Part shown: one piece after another, positions 25,711-33,879 of the stretch | Position numbering within the stretch: the stretch's first letter is position 1 | Layout of the letters: each line of letters opens with the position of its first letter | Assembly: GCA_018240695.1 (NCBI GenBank) | Contig: JAFEFH010000008.1 | Span: 1 to 45,823, forward strand | From: Pseudomonadota bacterium | Lineage (GTDB): Bacteria; Pseudomonadota; Alphaproteobacteria; Reyranellales; Reyranellaceae | Reading direction: 5' to 3' | Length of the DNA stretch: 45,823 nucleotides | The notes under the pieces: generated by a model | What the model was told of the DNA's origin: nothing | Database searches by the model: none | The model's input: only the letters and a program-made list of their open reading frames with translations | Position numbers and translations under genes: made by a program

Positions 25711-27342
25711 TTAAGCATGCTTTTCCGGCTTGAGAACGGCGAAGCTGGCGTCGCCGTCACGCTTCACCTGCGGGACGAGGTCGACCTCCCAGTCGAGGTA
25801 CTGCCGCATCGCGGCCTCGACATCCTCCTTGAAGTCGTACGGGCGGTACCAGACGTCGGTCGGCGGATCGGCCATCCGGACGTGTCCGGTCTCGATCGCG
25901 CGCTTGTCGTCCCGCCACGCCTTGAGGCCGCCGGCCAGGATCGCGACCGGCAAGCCACCGGCGTGCTGCGCGGCCTCGCCGGCCGCGAGCGCCGCGATCT
26001 CGCCATCGGGCGAGACCAGCACGATGCGCGTCGCACCCGTCTGCTGCTTCAGCATCTCCGGGATCGTCTTGGCGAGGTTGGCGCGCACGGCGAACCAAGC
26101 GCCCGGCACGTGGCCGTCGCGGTAGCGCAGGCTGGTGTCGAGATCGATCACCAGCGTCTGCTTCAGCGACTTGTCGAGCTCGGCCGGCGTCACCGACGCC
26201 GGGCTCGGCACCGCGAAGCCCGCCGGGAAGCGCGGCTCGGCCTCGGTCGTGAGTTCCGACGACGCCGGCTTGTGGTCGAGGATATAGGTCTCGTTCCAGT
26301 TCATCTGGAGCAGCCAGTGCGCGGTCATGGTGGCGCGCACGCCGTCATTGTCGTGCAGCACGATGGTGGCGTTGCGCGCGCCGACATATTGATCGGTGGC
26401 CTGCACGAGCTGGCCGCCTGCGGCGTGGCGGAAGTCCTTGATATGGCCCTTGGCGTATTCCGACGGGTCGCGGACATCGAGCTTGTAGAGCGGCCGTCCG
26501 TTGCCCTCGAGCTTCTTCAGCCCCGCCATGTCGATCTTCCGGATCTTCATGCGCCGGGCGATGTCGGCGGCGGCGGCCTGGGCGAACTTCGCGGCTTCGG
26601 CCCCCTGCGGGCCGAAGCTCTTCGTCTCGCCGCGCGCCACCTTGAGGCCGGCTAGGTGCCAGCCCATCGTGCCGTTCTTCAGCGCCATCACCTTGTTGGG
26701 AAGGCCGGCGTTGATCAGCGACTGCGCGCCGATGATCGAGCGCGTGCGGCCCGCGCAGTTCACGATCACCAGCGTCTCGGGGCGCGGCGCGAAGTCCTTC
26801 ACGCGGTAGACCAGCTCGGCGCCGGGGCAGTCGACGCCGCCGGGGATCGACATGTTGTTGAACTCGGGCATCGGCCGCGAATCGAGGATCACCATGTCGG
26901 CCTTGGAATCGATCAGCTTCTGGACATCGGCGGCATCGATGCGCGGCGTGTCGTTGTCGTGCTCGACGACCTCGCCGAACGCCTTCGACGGCACGTTCAC
27001 GCCGGTGAAGACCTCGTAACCCGCGTCGGCCCAGGCCTTGAGGCCGCCCTGTACGGTGGAAACGTTGGCATAGCCCATCTGGCTCAGCCGGGCGGCGGCG
27101 CGCTCGGCCCGGCCGTCGGCGCCTTCCTCGCCGGAATCCATCAGCACGACGTGAGTCTTCGGATCGGGCAGGAGTGCAAAAACCCGCGGCTCCAGGCGGG
27201 AGAGGGGAAGCGGCGTCGCGAACAACGGGTGGCCCTTGATCGAGAACTCGCCTTCCTCGCGCACATCGAAGAATGCGAAGACCTCGTCGGACTTCAGCAT
27301 CGCCTTGACCTGCTGGACCGTCAGGCTCTTTGCCTTGGACAT
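25711..27342 (-). CDS. Four-domain rhodanese-like protein
   Basis: The protein has 543 aa from ATG 27342, supported by AGGAGG 6 bases upstream. Four rhodanese-like domains can be followed by their DVRE/DSRP/DVRD/DLDT strands and GGLKAW-type ends, at about 1-110, 125-235, 275-375 and 395-500. Only domain 2 has an active-site Cys (Cys196 in VNCAGRTRS). The matching loops read MDSGEEGADG, LHDNDGVRA and VSPDGEIAA in domains 1, 3 and 4. Sulfur transfer is therefore expected only from domain 2; the others may be structural or bind substrate. There is no signal peptide, so it is cytosolic. It diverges from the transglycosylase gene. Confidence 0.88.
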   Translation of the reverse strand: MSKAKSLTVQQVKAMLKSDEVFAFFDVREEGEFSIKGHPLFATPLPLSRLEPRVFALLPDPKTHVVLMDSGEEGADGRAERAAARLSQMGYANVSTVQGGLKAWADAGYEVFTGVNVPSKAFGEVVEHDNDTPRIDAADVQKLIDSKADMVILDSRPMPEFNNMSIPGGVDCPGAELVYRVKDFAPRPETLVIVNCAGRTRSIIGAQSLINAGLPNKVMALKNGTMGWHLAGLKVARGETKSFGPQGAEAAKFAQAAAADIARRMKIRKIDMAGLKKLEGNGRPLYKLDVRDPSEYAKGHIKDFRHAAGGQLVQATDQYVGARNATIVLHDNDGVRATMTAHWLLQMNWNETYILDHKPASSELTTEAEPRFPAGFAVPSPASVTPAELDKSLKQTLVIDLDTSLRYRDGHVPGAWFAVRANLAKTIPEMLKQQTGATRIVLVSPDGEIAALAAGEAAQHAGGLPVAILAGGLKAWRDDKRAIETGHVRMADPPTDVWYRPYDFKEDVEAAMRQYLDWEVDLVPQVKRDGDASFAVLKPEKHA

Positions 27343-27417
27343 GAAGCGCCTCCTGTTTGTCGCAGTATAGCCAGCCGGCGCTTGTCGCCACATAGGAAGT
27401 CAAACTACGGTGGCCCC

Positions 27418-29307
27418 ATGAGAAGGAATCTTCTGATCGCTCTGCTGGGCGCGGCGAGCCTGGCGGTGTCGCCGGCTCTGGCCGAGGCGCCGCATCTCAA
27501 GGCGCCGGCCAAGCCCGCGAGCGCGGCCAAGCCCGTCAGCGCGACCACGCGGCAGGCCAAGCCCGCCGCGCCGCGCGTCACGCATGCCAGGCCCACGACT
27601 CATGTCGCGGCCCGTCCGGCGGTCCGTCATCCGGTGTTCGTGCCGCCGCCGCCGGTCATCGAGCTCGACGAGATGTCGCCGGTCGCGGGCCTGCCGACGG
27701 TGCTCGACGCGGCTAACCTCGCGCTCTATCGGCAGATCTTCCAGTCGCAGGCCGCCGGTCACTGGCCGCAGGCCGATGCCGAGATCGCGCGCCTCACCGA
27801 CAAGACGCTGATGGGCTATGTCGGCGCGCAGCGCCTGCTGTCGCGCACCTACACCGCGCGCTACGACCAGCTCGCGGCGTGGCTCCAGGACTACAACGAC
27901 CATCCCGATGCGCCGGCGATCTACAAGCTCGCCGTCGCGCGCCGCGTGAAGGGCGGACCGGACCTGACGCCCGCGAGCTTCGTCAGCCAGGCGCAGCCTT
28001 CGCCGTCGTTCGCCGCCGCACGCACCGTCACCGGCGCCGATGCGGCCAAGGCCGCCGAACTGCGGGCGCGCCTCGAGCAGATGTCGAACGACGGCGGCTT
28101 CAACGCGGCTTTCGCCCTGCTCGACCGCAAGACCACCGCCGACACGCTGGGCCCGCAGGAGGTCGAGCTGTGGCGCGGCCGCATCCGCACCCGCGCGCTC
28201 GAGGCCGATTCGCAGCGCAGCGTCCAGGTGCCCGTCGACATCAGCGCGCCGCCCGACGCCAACTGGAGCGCGGGCCTCGCGGCCTTCACCAGCGGCAACA
28301 TGCCGGAAGCCGTGCGGCGCTTCGAGCTGGTGGCCGACGCGGCGCCCGACCAGGCGTCGTCGTGGACGCTCTCGGCCGGCGCCTTCTGGGCGGCCCGCGC
28401 CAACCTGCTGGCCGGCAACCCGCAGAAATTCGCGCCCTATCTCAAGCGCGCCGCGTTGTTCAACCGGACTTTCTACGGGCTGGTTGCGCAGAAGGTGCTG
28501 GGCATGCGCATCGAGCCGGACTGGAACGTGCCGCCGGTCGACAGCGCGAAGGCGTCGCTTCTCGCCAACGACCGCGCCGGTCATCGCGCCCTGGCGCTTC
28601 TCCAGCTCGGCGCGGCGACCGCGGCCGAGCGCGAGCTGTTCTCGGCCTCGCTCGACGCTGATCCGCAATACATCGAGGCGATCCTGGCGCTCGCCAACAA
28701 GGCGGCGATGCCCACGCTGTCGATCAAGGTCGGCAACGCGGCATGGGACCAGCGTCACCGGATCAAGGGCTATGACGGCGCGATGTATCCGCTGCCGGCG
28801 TGGCAGCCGCTGAACGGCTTCTCGCTCGACAAGGCACTGGTCCTGTCGTTCATGCGCCAGGAGTCGGCGTTCAATCCCAAGGCCCGCTCCTATGTCGGCG
28901 CCATGGGCCTGATGCAGCTGATGCCGAGCACGGCGCGCCTGGTGACGGCGAAGTACGCGCCGGAAACCGCCGGCGCCAACCCCTACGATCCGGCGGCCAA
29001 CATCTCGCTGGGGCAGGCCTATCTCACGACGCTGCTCGAGAGCGTCGACGGCAACCTCGTGCGCGCCGCCGCGGGCTACAACGGCGGGCCGGGCAACGTG
29101 ATGCGTTGGGACAACACGCTCAACGCCTCGCAGGACCCGCTGCTGTACGTTGCCTCGATCCCGCTCAACGAGACGCGCGACTACGTCCAGCGCGTGCTGG
29201 CCAACTACTGGCTCTACGAGATCCGGCTCGGCCAGGCGACGCCGTCGCTCGACCAGATCGCCGCCCACGAGTGGCCGCGCTACGCCGCGCAGGAACGGAC
29301 GCGCTGA
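27418..29307 (+). CDS. Soluble lytic murein transglycosylase (Slt-like)
   Basis: A 629-aa periplasmic enzyme that cuts the MurNAc-GlcNAc bond of peptidoglycan with anhydro-ring formation. A signal peptide (1-22) is followed by a low-complexity Ala/Pro/Lys linker (about 25-80). A long alpha-helical U-shaped domain precedes the C-terminal SLT domain. The catalytic Glu is Glu482 in FMRQESAFNPKARS; GAMGLMQLMPSTA and AAAGYNGGPGNV are the family motifs. Tyr-rich YVQRVLANYWLYEI closes the fold. The CoA-transferase gene starts 2 bases after its stop. Confidence 0.94.
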   Translation: MRRNLLIALLGAASLAVSPALAEAPHLKAPAKPASAAKPVSATTRQAKPAAPRVTHARPTTHVAARPAVRHPVFVPPPPVIELDEMSPVAGLPTVLDAANLALYRQIFQSQAAGHWPQADAEIARLTDKTLMGYVGAQRLLSRTYTARYDQLAAWLQDYNDHPDAPAIYKLAVARRVKGGPDLTPASFVSQAQPSPSFAAARTVTGADAAKAAELRARLEQMSNDGGFNAAFALLDRKTTADTLGPQEVELWRGRIRTRALEADSQRSVQVPVDISAPPDANWSAGLAAFTSGNMPEAVRRFELVADAAPDQASSWTLSAGAFWAARANLLAGNPQKFAPYLKRAALFNRTFYGLVAQKVLGMRIEPDWNVPPVDSAKASLLANDRAGHRALALLQLGAATAAERELFSASLDADPQYIEAILALANKAAMPTLSIKVGNAAWDQRHRIKGYDGAMYPLPAWQPLNGFSLDKALVLSFMRQESAFNPKARSYVGAMGLMQLMPSTARLVTAKYAPETAGANPYDPAANISLGQAYLTTLLESVDGNLVRAAAGYNGGPGNVMRWDNTLNASQDPLLYVASIPLNETRDYVQRVLANYWLYEIRLGQATPSLDQIAAHEWPRYAAQERTR

Positions 29308-29308
29308 G

Positions 29309-30448
29309 ATGCTGCCGCTCGCAGGCGTGAAGGTCGTCGAATTCTGCCAGGTCCTCGCCGGACCCTATTGCGGCATGCTGCTGGCCGATCTCGGCGCCGA
29401 CGTCGTGAAGATCGAGCCGCCGGACGGCGACATGATGCGCCAGTGGCCGCCCATCACCGAAGGCGCGGGCGGCGGCTACAGCGAGAACTTCGCCTCGATC
29501 AACCGCAACAAGCGCTCGGTCGTGCTCGACCTCAAGAATCCCGCGCACAAGGAAGCGGCCCGCAAGCTCGTGCTGTCGGCCGACGTGCTGCTGGAGAACA
29601 ACCGGCCGGGCGTGATGGATCGCCTCGGCCTCGGCTACGAGTCCTTCGCGCGCGAGAAGCCCGGCCTCGTCTACTGTTCGATCAGCGCCTTCGGCCAGAC
29701 CGGTCCGCGCGCCAAGGATGGCGGCTTCGACGTCACCGTGCAGGCGATGAGCGGCATCATGAGCGTGACGGGCGAACCCGGCGGCGCGCCGGTGAAGGCC
29801 GGCGTGCCGATGTCGGACGTGGGCACCGGCCTCTACGCCGCGCTCACCATCGTGTCGGTGCTGCGCCGCGTCGCCGGCGGCGGGCCGGGCGCGCACATCG
29901 ACGCCTCGATGCTGGGCGCCAGCCTCGGCATGGCGGCGCTTCAGACGAGCGAGCTGTTCGGCAGCGGCAACGATCCCAAGCGGCTGGGCTCGGCCCATCC
30001 GCGCAATGCGCCCTACCAGGCGTTCAAGGCGCGCGACGGGCACTTCGTGATCGCCGCCGGCAACAACAAATTGTGGGAAAGCGTCACGCAGGTCGTCGGC
30101 CGGCCCGACCTGCTGGCCGATCCGCGCTTCGCCACGACGCTGTCGCGCGCCGCCAATCAGGTGGCGCTCAAGGATCTGCTGGAGGTCGAGTTCGCCAGGA
30201 ACGACGTCGATCACTGGATCGACGCGTTCGAAAAAGCGGGCGTGCCCTACGGCCGCATCAATAGCTACAGTCAGATCCTGGCCGACCCGCAGGTCGCGCA
30301 CATGGGCTGGGTCGAGGACATGGAATTGCCGTCTGGCGTGAAGACCAAGACGTTCGGTTTCCCGATCAAGATCTCGGGCGTCGACACGCGCAAGCGGCGC
30401 GAGCCGCCGGCGCTCGGCGCCGACACGAAGGACGTACTCGACACATGA
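29309..30448 (+). CDS. CaiB/BaiF-type (class III) CoA-transferase
   Basis: The protein has 379 aa. Class III CoA-transferases move CoA between carboxylic acids through an aspartyl-CoA intermediate. The expected catalytic residue is Asp170 in VPMSDVGTGLYAAL, matching Asp169 of formyl-CoA transferase. N-terminal VVEFCQVLAGPYCGMLLADL and KIEPPDGD, and NRNKRSVVLDLK, are standard for the family. Substrates cannot be told. Its stop overlaps the ATG of the next gene (ATGA), so the thiol-dioxygenase-like protein is coupled to it. Confidence 0.93.
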   Translation: MLPLAGVKVVEFCQVLAGPYCGMLLADLGADVVKIEPPDGDMMRQWPPITEGAGGGYSENFASINRNKRSVVLDLKNPAHKEAARKLVLSADVLLENNRPGVMDRLGLGYESFAREKPGLVYCSISAFGQTGPRAKDGGFDVTVQAMSGIMSVTGEPGGAPVKAGVPMSDVGTGLYAALTIVSVLRRVAGGGPGAHIDASMLGASLGMAALQTSELFGSGNDPKRLGSAHPRNAPYQAFKARDGHFVIAAGNNKLWESVTQVVGRPDLLADPRFATTLSRAANQVALKDLLEVEFARNDVDHWIDAFEKAGVPYGRINSYSQILADPQVAHMGWVEDMELPSGVKTKTFGFPIKISGVDTRKRREPPALGADTKDVLDT

Positions 30449-31059
30449 CCGACGTCGCCCGCCTGCGCCGCTTCATCGGCGACATGACTTCCCTCGTCGG
30501 CGGCGCCTGGCAGGACAAGGACGAGAATGCGATCGTCGAGGTCGGTGCCAGGCTGCTGGGCGAACTGGTGAGCCGCGACGACTGGCTGCCGGAGGCGATG
30601 GCGAAGTGCCCGCCGCACGGCTATGTGCAGAACCTGCTGTGGTGCGACCCGTTCGAGCGCTTCTCGGTCGTGAGCTTCGTCTGGGCGCCCTCGGCGCAGA
30701 CGCCGGTGCACGATCACCAAGTATGGGGACTGGTCGGCATGCTGCGCGGCTCGGAGACCTCGCAGGCTTTTTCGCGCGATGCTTCGACGGGCGCGCTGAT
30801 GGCCGGGGCGGCGACGACCTTGAAGCCGGGCGATGTCGAAGTGCTGCGTCCGTCGGCCGGCGATATCCATAAGGTGACGAACGCGCTCGACGATTGCGGC
30901 TCGATCAGCATCCACGTCTATGGCGGCAATATCGGCGCCGTGAAGCGCTTCACCTTCGATCCGGCGACGGGCACGCCGAAGCTGTTCATCTCGGGCTACA
31001 GCAATCCGGTCGTGCCGAACCTGTGGGACCGGTCGGCCGAGATGAGGGCTCAGGCCTGA
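30445..31059 (+). CDS. Cysteine dioxygenase-like (thiol dioxygenase) cupin protein
   Basis: The protein has 204 aa and matches the cysteine dioxygenase type I cupin fold. The likely iron ligands are His89 and His91 (TPVHDHQVWGLVGML) and His142 (GDIHKVTNA). A Tyr follows in HVYG (Tyr159), as in thiol dioxygenases. The expected activity is O2-dependent oxidation of a thiol such as cysteine or 3-mercaptopropionate to the sulfinate. Cys67 before the first motif could form the Cys-Tyr crosslink seen in some members. It is translationally coupled to the CoA-transferase, which hints at a shared pathway for a thio-carboxylate; this is inference. Confidence 0.85.
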   Translation: MTDVARLRRFIGDMTSLVGGAWQDKDENAIVEVGARLLGELVSRDDWLPEAMAKCPPHGYVQNLLWCDPFERFSVVSFVWAPSAQTPVHDHQVWGLVGMLRGSETSQAFSRDASTGALMAGAATTLKPGDVEVLRPSAGDIHKVTNALDDCGSISIHVYGGNIGAVKRFTFDPATGTPKLFISGYSNPVVPNLWDRSAEMRAQA

Positions 31060-31082
31060 GCTGGGACCGCGCCACTCCAGTG
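31059..31082 (+). repeat. Dispersed palindrome, half copy B
   Basis: The 18 bases at 31059-31076 are identical to the left arm of the palindrome after gcvPB (21128-21145) and again begin at a stop codon. The following AGTG also matches, with CC in place of GG between. The right arm is degraded (ACGCTT instead of GCGCGG), so this copy no longer forms the full hairpin. Confidence 0.7.
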
Positions 31083-31117
31083 ACGCTTCGTGTCTTTTCT
31101 GCACGGTGTGGGCTCTC

Positions 31118-31135
31118 GGCGCTGGTTACAGCGCC
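31118..31135. repeat. Intergenic hairpin
   Basis: GGCGCTG-GTTA-CAGCGCC forms a perfect 7-bp stem between two convergent genes (thiol dioxygenase-like and cupin). There is no T-run on either strand, so it is not a clear terminator. It lies between the half palindrome at 31059 and the long palindrome at 31147. Confidence 0.5.
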
Positions 31136-31146
31136 TGCCGCCCACC

Positions 31147-31191
31147 CATCCTCACAAGCACTAACGCGCAGCGTTAGTGCTTGTGAGGATG
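31147..31191. repeat. Perfect 21-bp inverted repeat overlapping the cupin gene end
   Basis: Arms 31147-31167 and 31171-31191 are exact reverse complements with a 3-base GCA spacer. The right arm contains the last codons and stop of the minus-strand cupin gene. No T-run follows on the minus strand. The length and perfection exceed what a normal terminator needs. It could be a bidirectional mRNA end or a mobile palindrome. Confidence 0.85.
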
Positions 31192-31650
31192 AGGATGCGT
31201 CGGATCGACCCAATACACTTCCTCGACCTTCTCTGCGGGTGTGATGTCGATGTTGATCGCCACGGCCTCGTTGTCGGAGCGGACCAGCACGCATTCCAGC
31301 GGCTCGGTGTCGGAGGCGTTGATCTCCTGGTGCGGGACGTAGGGCGGCACGTAGATGAAGTCGCCGGGGCCGGCTTCGGCCACGAACTGGAGCTGGTCGC
31401 CCCAGCGCATGCGCGCCTTGCCCTTCACGACGTAGATCACGCTCTCGAGGTGGCCGTGATGGTGTGCGCCCGTCTTGGCGTGGGCGTGGATGGTCACGGT
31501 GCCGGCCCACAGCTTCTGGGCGCCGACTCGGGCGAAGTTGATCGCGGCCGCGCGGTTCATGCCCGGCGTCTGGGCGGTGTTGGTGTCGAGAGAGCTCGCG
31601 GGAATCACCCGCACGCCGTCATGCTTCCAGTCGGTTTTGGCATCGGTCAT
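31174..31650 (-). CDS. Cupin domain protein
   Basis: The protein has 158 aa with a single double-stranded beta-helix (cupin). Motif 1 is GAHHHGHLESVIYVVKG, with His63-65, His67 and Glu69 as metal-ligand candidates. Motif 2 is GDFIYVPPYVPHQEIN with a further His. The tail is histidine-rich (HPHPHKH) and encoded by the right arm of a 21-bp palindrome, which may have changed the original C-terminus. A metal-binding enzyme or binding protein is likely; substrate unknown. It diverges from moaB. Confidence 0.85.
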   Translation of the reverse strand: MTDAKTDWKHDGVRVIPASSLDTNTAQTPGMNRAAAINFARVGAQKLWAGTVTIHAHAKTGAHHHGHLESVIYVVKGKARMRWGDQLQFVAEAGPGDFIYVPPYVPHQEINASDTEPLECVLVRSDNEAVAINIDITPAEKVEEVYWVDPTHPHPHKH

Positions 31651-31799
31651 GCCCTTGATCTAGGCTGCGGGACATCTCGCGACAAGCAAGGGATCGATGC
31701 CTCGCGTTAATGAGCAAATTCGATCCCTGGCGAAGCTGCGGCGGAAAAATCGGTCTTCGTTTCCAACGCGCTGAAGGATAAATTTTCGAGCTCCCGAGC

Positions 31800-31823
31800 C
31801 CAGGATTGGCACCAGGATTGGCA
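31800..31823 (+). repeat. 12-bp tandem duplication at the moaB ribosome-binding site
   Basis: CCAGGATTGGCA occurs twice back to back (31800-31811, 31812-31823), one base before the moaB ATG. Each unit contains AGGA, so the Shine-Dalgarno sequence is duplicated; the second unit is at normal spacing to the ATG. Confidence 0.8.
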
Positions 31824-31824
31824 A

Positions 31825-32373
31825 ATGAACAAGATCGACGAAACCAGGCCCTTCAAGCCGGTGAACATCGCCGTGCTCACGGTTTCCGACACGCGCACGC
31901 TGGAGACGGACAAGTCCGGCGACACCCTGGTCGAACGCATCGCGCGCGACGGCCACGTGCTGAAGGATCGCGCGATCGTCACCGACGACGTCGCCCTGAT
32001 CCGTGCGCAGGTTAAGAATTGGATCGACGATCCCGCGATCGAGGTCGTGATCTCGACCGGCGGTACCGGCGTGACCGGCCGCGACGTGACGCCCGAGGCG
32101 ATGGAAGGGCTGTTCGAGAAGAAGATCGAAGGTTTCGGCGAGACCTTCCGCTGGATCAGCTTCCAGAAGATCGGCACGTCGACGATGCAGAGCCGCGCCA
32201 CGGCCGGCGTCGCCAACGCCACCTATATCTTCGCGCTGCCGGGCTCGACCGGTGCCTGCAAGGACGGCTGGGACGACATCCTCCGCCAGCAGCTCGACAT
32301 CCGCTTTCGGCCCTGCAACTTCGCAGAGCTGATGCCGCGCCTCAACGAAGGCAAGCCACCTCGCAGTGGCTGA
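31825..32373 (+). CDS. moaB: Molybdenum cofactor biosynthesis protein B
   Basis: A 182-aa protein of the MoaB/MogA family, which adenylylates molybdopterin or supports that step in cofactor synthesis. Family motifs are NIAVLTVSDTRTLETDKSGD, VVISTGGTGVTGRDVTPEA and FQKIGTSTMQSRATAG, then ALPGSTGACKDGW. The length is normal. The start has AGGA 7 bases upstream in the duplicated element. The stop is 6 bases before the phosphotransferase GTG start. No other moa/moe genes are in the window. Confidence 0.95.
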   Translation: MNKIDETRPFKPVNIAVLTVSDTRTLETDKSGDTLVERIARDGHVLKDRAIVTDDVALIRAQVKNWIDDPAIEVVISTGGTGVTGRDVTPEAMEGLFEKKIEGFGETFRWISFQKIGTSTMQSRATAGVANATYIFALPGSTGACKDGWDDILRQQLDIRFRPCNFAELMPRLNEGKPPRSG

Positions 32374-32379
32374 ACGCCG

Positions 32380-33354
32380 GTGACCGATCCGTTCGACGGC
32401 GAGGCGCTGCCGGCCACTGGGACGGCGCACGGTCATGTCCGCTTGAAGAACGGTCTGCTGGCGCGCATCGCCTACGCCCACGAAGGGGATCCGACGGCGG
32501 CGACGCGGTTGAACGTCCAGGCCGAGGCCTTTCGTTATCTTGAGCCCGCCGGCTGCACGCCGCGCCTGCATGAGGTGATCGGGCCGCGACCGGGTCTGCC
32601 GGGCGGCGCGCTGATCGTCGACTTCATCGACGGCCATCCGCCGCGTCTGCCCGACGAGCTCGACACGATGGCAGAGACGCTGGCCGCGATTCACGCGTTG
32701 CCGTTGCCGCCCGCGACGTCGGCGATCCCGCGCCAGGCCGATCCGTTCGGACAGACGCTCGCGGCCATCGAGCCGCTGGTTGCGCGCTTCCTCGACAAGG
32801 CCGTGCCCGATGTTGATGCACGCGCCGAGATCGTCGACGAACTCGGGATCGTGCGTGACCTGGCCTCGACGCTCGATCGTGGGATGCAGCCGCTCACGGT
32901 GGCATTGGCCGACACCCATCCCGGCAACTTCATCGTCGATCGGCGCGGCACCGCGTGGTTCGTCGACCTCGAGAAAGTGCATGTCGGCTCGCCCGCGATC
33001 GATCTCGCGCACGCGACCCTGCCGACCTCGACCTTGTGGCATCCCGATATCGGTGTGCTGCTGACGGGCGAACAGGTGCAGGCGTTCTATGACGACTATC
33101 TGGCACTGTTGCCGCGCGAGAAGGCGGTCGCGCTGGCCCCGTGGCTGATGCCGATGCGGCGCCTGACCTGGCTGCGCACCACGCTGTTCATGGCGCGCTG
33201 GCGGGTCGAGACGCGCAGTCCGCGCGACCCATCCAATCCCGGCCAGTGGAGCGACGCGGGTCTCGAGACGCGCATGAAGCAGCATATCGATGCGCGCATC
33301 GATCGCTGCTTCGGCGTCGATGCCATCCGCGCCGTGCGCCGGGAGTGGTTATAG
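32380..33354 (+). CDS. Aminoglycoside-phosphotransferase-fold protein
   Basis: The protein has 324 aa with the kinase-like APH fold. It shows a variant of the catalytic loop, LADTHPGNFIVD, in which His-Gly-Asp of the usual HGDLHPGN is Leu-Ala-Asp. The downstream metal-binding motif is FVDLEKVHVG (Asp-Leu-Glu in place of DFE/DFD). Relatives phosphorylate small molecules such as antibiotics, choline or sugars; the target here is unknown. GTG start, 6 bases after moaB. It runs into the convergent GNAT gene with a 6-base overlap of the two 3' ends. Confidence 0.8.
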   Translation: MTDPFDGEALPATGTAHGHVRLKNGLLARIAYAHEGDPTAATRLNVQAEAFRYLEPAGCTPRLHEVIGPRPGLPGGALIVDFIDGHPPRLPDELDTMAETLAAIHALPLPPATSAIPRQADPFGQTLAAIEPLVARFLDKAVPDVDARAEIVDELGIVRDLASTLDRGMQPLTVALADTHPGNFIVDRRGTAWFVDLEKVHVGSPAIDLAHATLPTSTLWHPDIGVLLTGEQVQAFYDDYLALLPREKAVALAPWLMPMRRLTWLRTTLFMARWRVETRSPRDPSNPGQWSDAGLETRMKQHIDARIDRCFGVDAIRAVRREWL

Positions 33355-33819
33355 CGGCTTGACCATCCGAAAGGTCTCGGACGTGAAGCCGCCGCGCTCG
33401 TAGAAGTCGACGGCGCGCTTGTTGTGCGCGAAGACGTCGAGGCTGAGCAGCCGGTAGCCGCGCGAGCGCGCCCACGTTTCCGCCGCGGCCATCAGCTTCG
33501 CCGCGACGCCGAGGCCCTCCGCTTTCGGCGTCACGGCAAGCAGAGATATGTAGCCGCAAGGTTCTTCCGTCACGCCGTCCTTGCCGGGCCGCAGATGGAT
33601 GTAGCCCAGCCGCCGTCCACTCTCGTTCTGCGCGATCACCGTCGACGATCCATCGGCCGGCGCGAAGGACACGGCCATGTGGCGGTCCTGGAAGCCGTCC
33701 ATCGCGGCGGTGTCGTGCCAGGGCGGGCCGGGCACGCGCGACAGGCGCGGCGAGAGGCCGTCGATGAAGGGGCGGTCGTCGGCCGTGGCAGGCCGCAAGC
33801 TGACGGTGGTCATGGGCAC
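33349..33819 (-). CDS. GNAT family N-acetyltransferase
   Basis: The protein has 156 aa with a single GNAT fold. VSLRPATADDRPFIDGL starts the first strand-helix. The acetyl-CoA binding motif A lies in ISLLAVTPKAEGLGVAAKLM (normal Q/RxxGxG/A reads as EGLGVA). Motif B is LLSLDVFAHNKRAVDFYERGGF. Acetylation of a small molecule or protein N-terminus is expected; substrate unknown. Two ATG codons (33819, 33813) are both possible starts. It ends within the overlap with the phosphotransferase gene. Confidence 0.85.
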   Translation of the reverse strand: MPMTTVSLRPATADDRPFIDGLSPRLSRVPGPPWHDTAAMDGFQDRHMAVSFAPADGSSTVIAQNESGRRLGYIHLRPGKDGVTEEPCGYISLLAVTPKAEGLGVAAKLMAAAETWARSRGYRLLSLDVFAHNKRAVDFYERGGFTSETFRMVKPL

Positions 33820-33879
33820 CCTGTACCACTAGGGGCAGTGGCTTGACTCGTTCTTGATTTGTTCCATGATTGCTGGGTC

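Noticed and set aside
27400..29268. 622-residue open frame on the minus strand
   Set aside because: Antisense to the lytic transglycosylase, which has intact catalytic motifs; Arg/Gly/Val-rich shadow.
31660..33285. 541-residue minus-strand frame
   Set aside because: Covers moaB and the phosphotransferase gene in antisense; both plus-strand products have family motifs.
33859..33879. TTG start extending the radical SAM protein by seven residues
   Set aside because: ATG 33880 fits the family N-terminus better, and nothing supports the TTG.
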